This document shows, in pieces, positions 58,564 to 64,000 of a DNA stretch of 64,000 bases. A program made the position numbers and the translations under genes. Source of the DNA: Lysobacter sp. KIS68-7. Its GTDB lineage: Bacteria; Pseudomonadota; Gammaproteobacteria; Xanthomonadales; Xanthomonadaceae. Under the pieces are notes generated by a model, which saw nothing but the letters and a program-made list of their open reading frames with translations, did not search any database and was not told the origin of the DNA. Numbering within the stretch: position 1 is the stretch's first letter; each line of letters starts with the position of its first letter. The stretch is taken from assembly GCF_021284745.1 (NCBI RefSeq), contig NZ_CP089925.1, forward strand, positions 1,302,001 to 1,366,000, written 5' to 3'.

Positions 58564-60039
58564 TCAGCGGAAATCGAAACTGAAGGCGACGATCCCCGGC
58601 GCGGGCTCGACGACGTCCAGCTGGATGGCCGCCGTCTGACCGGAAGCGAGGGTGTTTTGCGTCGGCGCTGCGCCGAGGTATTCGCGCGCCGAGAACGCGC
58701 GCGTTCCCACCACGCGGCCGTCGACGTCCGACAGGCTCACCACCAGGTGCGGCCAGGCCTGCGCCCAACGTGCGTCGTTGCGAAAGCTCGCATCGATGCG
58801 CAAGGTGCCCGGCGCGCTCGGATGCGGGCGCACGTCGCGACTCAGCATCGTGAAGGCGTCCGGCTGGTGCCACGCGGGGACGCTGCAACGGAAGAGTGCG
58901 CACAGCGCACCGATGGACGGCCGCCAGCGCGCGTTGGCGGCGAGCGCATCGCGCTGTGCGAGCAACAGTTGCAGCACGAGCAACAATGACAGGCCCGCGA
59001 TCGTCGCGATGTGCCGCCAACGTGCAGGCATCGACAGGCGCGCAGTGGAATGCGTGCGCGCGAAACTGGGGGCGGCGGCCGCGGTGCGCTTGCGTGCGAC
59101 AACCGGCGGCGCGGCGGGCGCGGGCGCGGGTGCGATCGGTGGTGGTGCGACCGGCACGGGTGGCGTCGTTGCGACGACGGGCGCGGACCGATTTGCGGGA
59201 GGAAGCGGCGGCGGTGTCGGCGGTTCGACCGTGAGCGCTTCTACGGCAAAGGCTTCGATGGCCGGGACTTCAACAGGGACGACGTCGACGGGTACGACGT
59301 CGACAGGCACGACGTCGACAGGCAACGGCGCAGGGATCGCGTCAGGTTCGCCCGATGGCGTTGCGATCGACGGCGACTCGACCATCGTTTCCTGCGTGGC
59401 CTCCTGCAACGCAGCGGCGCGCTTGGCCGCACGTTCGCGCAACGATGGAATCGGTTTGACCGTCGCCTTGCGCTTCTCCGTCTTCGCATCGGCGTCAGTG
59501 GCGGGCGCGTCCGGTTTCGCGGGCGTCGGCTTTGCGGGTTTCGCTTTCGGCTTCAGCGTGGACAGCCATGCACCGAGGCGCTGACCGACCGGTGCGCGAG
59601 GCGGGCGGGGCGGCGCCGTGCGCTTGGCCGCTTCATCCTGCGCTTCCGGCGCGGGCTCGCTCTTCGCGGGTTTCTGTCGACCGCGACGCGCGGCCTTCGG
59701 CGCGTCGTCCGTCTTCGCGCGCGACTTGCGCGCCGGCTTGCCCGCCATTGCAGCGACGACGGCGTCTGCATTGAGTTGCGCCGAGGGCGCAGCGTCTTCG
59801 ACTTGCGCGGCCGGGGTCGCGATTGCATCGGAGGCTTCGGTCGGCGGGGTCGGTTCGCTGGCTGCGATCGCGTCGTCCGGCACGGCGGCCTGCGTTGCGG
59901 CCACCGGCTCGGCGAGCGCTGCTTCGCCCGGCGTCTCCGCCACGATCGCGCCGCCGCACTTCGGGCACGCCGATGGCGGCAGGCCGGTGCGCGCGTCGAC
60001 CGCGACGAGGAACTGGCAATGAGGGCACAGGACGAACAT
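58564..60039 (-). CDS. Zinc-ribbon DUF3426 membrane protein
   Basis: This 491-residue protein has an N-terminal MJ0042-type zinc ribbon (CPHCQFLVAVD, PSACPKCGGA; four Cys within the first 30 residues). About 280 residues of Ala/Pro/Lys-rich low-complexity linker follow, which includes three repeats of VDVVP. One membrane helix lies near residue 345 (TIAGLSLLLVLQLLLAQ) and a C-terminal DUF3426 beta domain runs from about 380 to the end. The layout zinc ribbon, linker, membrane helix, DUF3426 is conserved next to prmA and fis in this group. Function unknown. Confidence 0.9.
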   Translation of the reverse strand: MFVLCPHCQFLVAVDARTGLPPSACPKCGGAIVAETPGEAALAEPVAATQAAVPDDAIAASEPTPPTEASDAIATPAAQVEDAAPSAQLNADAVVAAMAGKPARKSRAKTDDAPKAARRGRQKPAKSEPAPEAQDEAAKRTAPPRPPRAPVGQRLGAWLSTLKPKAKPAKPTPAKPDAPATDADAKTEKRKATVKPIPSLRERAAKRAAALQEATQETMVESPSIATPSGEPDAIPAPLPVDVVPVDVVPVDVVPVEVPAIEAFAVEALTVEPPTPPPLPPANRSAPVVATTPPVPVAPPPIAPAPAPAAPPVVARKRTAAAAPSFARTHSTARLSMPARWRHIATIAGLSLLLVLQLLLAQRDALAANARWRPSIGALCALFRCSVPAWHQPDAFTMLSRDVRPHPSAPGTLRIDASFRNDARWAQAWPHLVVSLSDVDGRVVGTRAFSAREYLGAAPTQNTLASGQTAAIQLDVVEPAPGIVAFSFDFR

Positions 60040-60074
60040 GGCGGCTATTCAAGCATGCCGCCGCGGCGCACGGC

Positions 60075-60995
60075 TCAGTCGGCGCGCACGCCGTCGATGC
60101 GAATCCAGTCACCTTCCTGCGCGACGGCCAAGGCATCGAACCACGGCGAATACCGTTCGAGCAGCGCGTCCTCCTGCCCGGCGAGGATGCCCGACAGCGC
60201 GATCCGCCCGCCCGGCGCCACGCGCGAGGCGAGCGTGTCGGCCAAGGCATCCAGGGCCGAGGCCAGGATGTTGGCGACCACGACCGGATACTGCGCAACC
60301 GGTTCGTCCTGCGGCAGGAACACCGCCATGCGTTCGCCGACGCCGTTGCGTTCGGCGTTGTCGTGCGTCGCGATCAACGCTTGCGGGTCGTTGTCCACGC
60401 CCACCGCACGCCCCGCACCGAGCTTCAGCGCCGCGAGCGCGAGGATCCCCGAGCCGCAGCCGAAATCGAGCACGGTGCGTCCGTCGAGTTCGCCCGCATC
60501 GGCGAGGGCATCGAGCCATTGCAGGCACAGCGAGGTCGTCGGATGCGTGCCCGAGCCGAAGGCCAGGCCGGGATCCAGGCGCACGACCGCGGCGTCGTCG
60601 GCCTGCGCTTCCTCGGGCAGGTCGCGATTCCACGGCACGATCCAGGTGTGCGCGCCGAAGGACAGCGGCACGTACTGGTCCATCCACGCGCGTTCCCAAT
60701 CCTGGTCGGCGACGTTGCGGAAATGCGCGCGCGACCAATCGAGCTCCGGGTCGAAGGCATCGAGTGCGGCGAGCAGCAACAAGGGATCGGCGTCGTGCGG
60801 GAACAACGCCGTCAGCACGAGCTCGCCCCACAAGGGCGTTTCGCCCACGCCGGGTTCGAGGATCGCGCGTTCGTTGGGCGTGTCGCTGTCGGCATCGAGC
60901 AGCGTGACGGCGAGCGCGCCGATGTCTTCCAGCGCGTTTTCGTAGCGCGGCTGTTCGACCTGGTCGCAGCGCAGGGTGAGTTCGAGGTACGGCAT
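60075..60995 (-). CDS. prmA: Ribosomal protein L11 methyltransferase
   Basis: PrmA methylates several amino groups on ribosomal protein L11. The protein has 306 residues. The N-terminal L11-binding domain starts [12 protein letters not shown]. The SAM-binding core has the motif [20 protein letters not shown] near residue 175, the acidic [10 protein letters not shown], and [13 protein letters not shown] for the catalytic NPPY-like region. ATG 60995 is the natural start. It lies 35 bases upstream of the DUF3426 gene. Confidence 0.97.
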   Translation of the reverse strand: MPYLELTLRCDQVEQPRYENALEDIGALAVTLLDADSDTPNERAILEPGVGETPLWGELVLTALFPHDADPLLLLAALDAFDPELDWSRAHFRNVADQDWERAWMDQYVPLSFGAHTWIVPWNRDLPEEAQADDAAVVRLDPGLAFGSGTHPTTSLCLQWLDALADAGELDGRTVLDFGCGSGILALAALKLGAGRAVGVDNDPQALIATHDNAERNGVGERMAVFLPQDEPVAQYPVVVANILASALDALADTLASRVAPGGRIALSGILAGQEDALLERYSPWFDALAVAQEGDWIRIDGVRAD

Positions 60996-61035
60996 AGGGG
61001 CGGCAGTGTACCGGCCGCCCCGTGATTGCGCGGAC

Positions 61036-62337
61036 TCAGTGCCCGAGGATCCCGCGCAGCAGCTTCTTCGCCTTGGATTCCTGCGGCTGCTGCGGTTGCG
61101 CCGGGTCCTGTGCTTCCTGCTGCTGCATCGCGCCCATGTCCAGGCCGAGCATTGCGGTGGCGGTGGACTTGTTGCGCACGCGCACGTTCCATTCCGGGTT
61201 CCAGGCGACCTTCGGGTCGGCCGGCTTCGGCGGATAGACGATGTTGCTCTCGGGGCCGAAGGCGATCATCTGCAGCATGCCGCCCGCGGCCTGGCCGTTG
61301 GTGGCGGCGAAGATGCCCTTCGGGATCGCGCACGAGGTGACGCTCGGCGCGAGCACGACCTTGTCCTTGATCCACTTGTCCACCGTGGACGGCGGCAGGT
61401 AATCCATCACGCCCATGCCCGCGTCGCCGGTTTCCGAGCTGCTCCACAACACCAGCGCATCGCCCTGCATGCCCATCGCGGCGAGGAAGTAACCCTTCGC
61501 GCGATCCACCGACTGCCACTTCCAGGTCTGGCCGCTCTCGAGCGAGCCGCTGGAGGTGAGCGCGATCTTCGGCATGAAGTCCTGCATCTGCGTCAGGTCG
61601 AACTGCATCGAGGCGGGGATCTGCTCGCCTTCGATCTTGTGCGCACCGACGAGCGACCCGTTGTCCGGCACCATCTTGCGGTGCTTCTCGTTCGGCCACA
61701 GCGCGTAGGAGGGGCCGACGTCGACGGTGCGATCCGGTGCGTAGCGGCCCTGCATCGTCGAGCCCCACTTGGAGGTGTCGCCGACCAGCTTGCCGTTCTT
61801 CACTTCGAATTTGATTTCGCGCGGCTGTCCCGCGCGCACGTCCAGGCCGCAGCCCCAGTAGATGAGGATGCGCGCCTTCGCATTGCCGTCGGCGTTGCCG
61901 TAAGGCGTCTTGCCGCCGGGCTGCGCGCGTTCGGGCGACTTCGGCGGCACGAGCGGCAGCGTCTTGCCGAGCTGCAGGCCGGCGGGAACCAGGTCCTCGG
62001 CTTCCTTGCCGGGATTGAGCTGGTTGAGCAACGCGATGTCGACGTAGCGCCCCGGCAGTCCGGGATAGTGCGCAGCGCCGTAGTGGTTCTGCATCTGCTC
62101 GCCACCGAACATGCGCATCGCCGCGCCGCCCATCCCGCTGGTCATGTTGGGCATGCCCGGCATCGCGTGCGTGGCGACATCGAGCCACAACTGCGTCTTC
62201 GGGCCCTTCGCGGTCTCGCTGGCGGCCGGCACGCCGATCAGGACGCCGACGAGCAGCACGGCGAGTGCGGCGCGCTTTGCATTGCGCACGCGGGCGAGGT
62301 TGCGATGGTGGGCGCGGAAGAGGGTGCGAGCTTGCAT
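61036..62337 (-). CDS. Exported protein of unknown function
   Basis: This 433-residue protein has a signal-type N-terminus: a basic region, then a hydrophobic stretch at about 25-40, cleavage near AAS. The mature part is Met-rich early on ([16 protein letters not shown]). The middle contains [17 protein letters not shown] and [20 protein letters not shown] long Gln-rich tail ends in [13 protein letters not shown] do not recognise a characterised family. The ILIYWGC... segment and a repeated pattern of Trp/Lys suggest a beta-rich periplasmic protein. It stands 40 bases upstream of prmA, between it and accC, an insertion relative to the usual order. Confidence 0.8.
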   Translation of the reverse strand: MQARTLFRAHHRNLARVRNAKRAALAVLLVGVLIGVPAASETAKGPKTQLWLDVATHAMPGMPNMTSGMGGAAMRMFGGEQMQNHYGAAHYPGLPGRYVDIALLNQLNPGKEAEDLVPAGLQLGKTLPLVPPKSPERAQPGGKTPYGNADGNAKARILIYWGCGLDVRAGQPREIKFEVKNGKLVGDTSKWGSTMQGRYAPDRTVDVGPSYALWPNEKHRKMVPDNGSLVGAHKIEGEQIPASMQFDLTQMQDFMPKIALTSSGSLESGQTWKWQSVDRAKGYFLAAMGMQGDALVLWSSSETGDAGMGVMDYLPPSTVDKWIKDKVVLAPSVTSCAIPKGIFAATNGQAAGGMLQMIAFGPESNIVYPPKPADPKVAWNPEWNVRVRNKSTATAMLGLDMGAMQQQEAQDPAQPQQPQESKAKKLLRGILGH

Positions 62338-62439
62338 GGAGGAATCTCGGCGGGAACGAAAACACCCGCAAGGTGGCGGGTGCAGGAAAGTGAACGCGGC
62401 GCCGATGCCGGACCGGCCACGAACCCATCGGGAATCCGT

Positions 62440-63135
62440 TCAGCCTTCCCGTCGTTCCTGCGTTTGTCGCGCCAGGATCCACTCGCGCCGCCGTTGCAAC
62501 AGGCGCACGCCGCCATGCAGGTAATACAGGCTGAAGACCACCGTCAGCCCGATCAGCACCAGGTGGCAACGCCCTTGCAGCATCGCCGCGGGGTAACGGT
62601 GCACCAGCCACCACGACGCGCCCTGGAAGGCGATCGCGAGCGGCATCAACAGCACGATGTTCTCGCGCTGGTCGCGCACGATGTCCTCGTACAGCAGGCG
62701 TTCTTCAGGCGTTCCGAAGTCGTGCGACTGGCGTTGCACCACGCGCAGGTCCCACGCATACAAGCCCCACACCGCGACCGCGTAACACGCATTGAGCGCG
62801 AACCAGGCCTGCGGATCGGATACCTGCGTGAGGGCCGCCGCTTCGATGAGCGTCGCGCCGAAGTAACCGAAGGTATGGCCGAACTCGAGCGGCCAGCCGA
62901 TGAAGCTCAGGGTGTGGATGAGCGAACGCGACCAGAAGATCAGGATGACCAGCAGGCCGGTGAAGATGTACGGCCAGGTTTCCCATTCCAGGTGCAGCAT
63001 CGGCTGCACCGACACGCCCGCCAGCACGGCGAGCGCGAGGCCCTGGATGATCGAGATGAGCGTGAGCTCGATGCCGACGACGGTCTTGTCGAGCTCGATC
63101 TTTGCTTCGCGGCGGAGTTTCGTTGGGGTGTGCAT
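62440..63135 (-). CDS. Integral membrane protein of unknown function
   Basis: This 231-residue protein has six predicted membrane helices (about 24-45, 52-75, 85-105, 110-130, 160-180 and 190-210), a short charged N-terminus (HTPTKLRREAKIELDKT) and a basic C-terminus. I do not recognise the family. Conserved-looking parts are FWSRSLIHTLSFIGWPLEFGH and VWGLYAWDLRVVQRQ. It lies 24 bases after accC and 102 bases before the exported unknown gene, so it may be co-transcribed with both. Confidence 0.78.
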   Translation of the reverse strand: MHTPTKLRREAKIELDKTVVGIELTLISIIQGLALAVLAGVSVQPMLHLEWETWPYIFTGLLVILIFWSRSLIHTLSFIGWPLEFGHTFGYFGATLIEAAALTQVSDPQAWFALNACYAVAVWGLYAWDLRVVQRQSHDFGTPEERLLYEDIVRDQRENIVLLMPLAIAFQGASWWLVHRYPAAMLQGRCHLVLIGLTVVFSLYYLHGGVRLLQRRREWILARQTQERREG

Positions 63136-63159
63136 CGTTCCCTCCGCCGCGAATATCCG

Positions 63160-64000
63160 TCAGACGATGGACAAGGACTTCTCTTTCCGCTCCGCGAGGC
63201 GCTTCTCGAGGTAGTGGATGTTCTGCCCGCCCTGCTGGAAGCCGCCATCGGCCAGGATGCGCTGCTGCAGCGGGATGTTCGTCTTGATGCCGTCCACCAC
63301 CATCTCGCTCAGCGCCACGCGCATGCGCGCGATGGCGGTGGCGCGGTCCGGGCCGTGCACGATGAGCTTGCCGATCATCGAGTCGTAGTTCGGCGGGACG
63401 CGGTAGCTCTCGTAGATGTGGCTGTCCACGCGCACGCCCGGGCCACCCGGGGCGTGGAAGTGCTGGATCAGGCCGGGGAAGGGCATGAAGGTGTCCGGAT
63501 CTTCCGCATTGATGCGGCATTCGATCGCGTGGCCTTCCAGCACGATGTCTTCCTGCCTGATCGAGAGCTTGTTGCCCGCGGCGATCATCAGCTGTTCGCG
63601 CACGAGGTCGATGCCGGTGACCATTTCGGTGACCGGATGTTCGACCTGGATGCGGGTGTTCATTTCGATGAAGTAGAAGCGCCCGTTCTCGTAGAGGAAC
63701 TCGAACGTGCCCGCGCCGCGATAGCCGATGCGGATGCACGCTTCCACGCACACCTTGCCGATCTCCGCGCGCTGTTCCGGCGTGATGCCCGGGGCCGGCG
63801 CTTCCTCGACGACCTTCTGGTGGCGGCGCTGCATGGAGCAGTCGCGTTCACCGAGGTGGATCGCGTTGCCCTGGCCGTCGGCGAGCACCTGGATCTCGAC
63901 GTGGCGCGGGTTCTCGAGGAATTTCTCCATGTAGACCATGTCGTTGCCGAAGGCGGCCTTCGCCTCGGTCTTCGTGGTCTGGATGGCGCTGTGCAGGTGC
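63160..64000 (-). CDS. accC: Biotin carboxylase subunit of acetyl-CoA carboxylase (5' end cut off)
   Basis: The C-terminal 280 residues of AccC are present; the gene runs off the right end of the window. Visible are [40 protein letters not shown], the ATP-grasp metal-binding part [29 protein letters not shown] and the C-terminal IHYLEKRL. These are all typical, so the protein is likely intact. AccC carboxylates biotin on AccB using ATP and bicarbonate at the start of fatty-acid synthesis. Stop codon at 63160. Confidence 0.97.
   Translation of the reverse strand, partial: HLHSAIQTTKTEAKAAFGNDMVYMEKFLENPRHVEIQVLADGQGNAIHLGERDCSMQRRHQKVVEEAPAPGITPEQRAEIGKVCVEACIRIGYRGAGTFEFLYENGRFYFIEMNTRIQVEHPVTEMVTGIDLVREQLMIAAGNKLSIRQEDIVLEGHAIECRINAEDPDTFMPFPGLIQHFHAPGGPGVRVDSHIYESYRVPPNYDSMIGKLIVHGPDRATAIARMRVALSEMVVDGIKTNIPLQQRILADGGFQQGGQNIHYLEKRLAERKEKSLSIV

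Overview
This is a contiguous chromosomal stretch of a very GC-rich gammaproteobacterium. Gene content and order point to the Xanthomonadaceae, most likely Lysobacter or a near relative: accC/prmA/DUF3426/fis/purH/purD in a row, bactofilin followed by erpA, nudC and ampE, a hybrid-kinase-rich genome, Ku-type end joining and secreted proteases. This placement is inference from gene content, not from a marker gene. No phage, insertion sequence, CRISPR array or rRNA is seen. One tRNA (elongator Met, CAT anticodon) is present.

Layout. (1) 1-6.3 kb, minus strand: a MacAB-like export operon (periplasmic adaptor, ATPase, two separate FtsX-type permeases) followed, after a terminator, by an NtrC-type regulator. 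The operon has a sigma-54 promoter and a TGTCC/GGACA operator array in the space it shares with glmS. (2) 6.3-15.4 kb, plus strand: glmS, then a run of exported proteins: trimeric autotransporter adhesin, subtilase, small exported protein and matrixin-like metalloprotease. Three perfect hairpins lie between glmS and the adhesin. (3) 15.4-26.4 kb: btuB behind a cobalamin riboswitch, a TfoX-C protein overlapping free-methionine-sulfoxide reductase, bioD, an RND pump, a phasin, Ku with a stand-alone LigD-type polymerase domain, and a small stress-type protein.

(4) 26.4-38.8 kb is the most unusual part. A minus-strand operon encodes a ChpT-like histidine protein, an 1831-residue hybrid kinase with eight tandem 92-residue HAMP units and three receiver domains, a second hybrid kinase and a degenerate kinase; the last three genes overlap by one base at each junction. 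Divergent from it lies a BON-domain gene, then an NtrC-type regulator, then a YciG/KGG-type stress gene and a RES-domain gene. The BON and YciG genes each have a sigma-54 -24/-12 promoter preceded by the same palindromic element (CGGAM-N5-TTCCGRCGGAG). I read this as one phosphorelay-to-sigma-54 stress circuit.

(5) 38.8-47.8 kb: queD, a beta-carbonic anhydrase overlapping an outer-membrane channel gene, tRNA-Met, rppH, bfd/bfr with a Fur-like box, and a hybrid kinase paired with a receiver-GGDEF-EAL protein whose catalytic motifs are all lost. (6) 47.8-64 kb: housekeeping genes (DUF6776, bactofilin, erpA, nudC, ampE, MFS-acyltransferase fusion, purD, purH, fis, DUF3426, prmA, accC). Among them are one reading frame broken by an in-frame TGA beside an HTH gene, and two unknown genes placed between accC and prmA.
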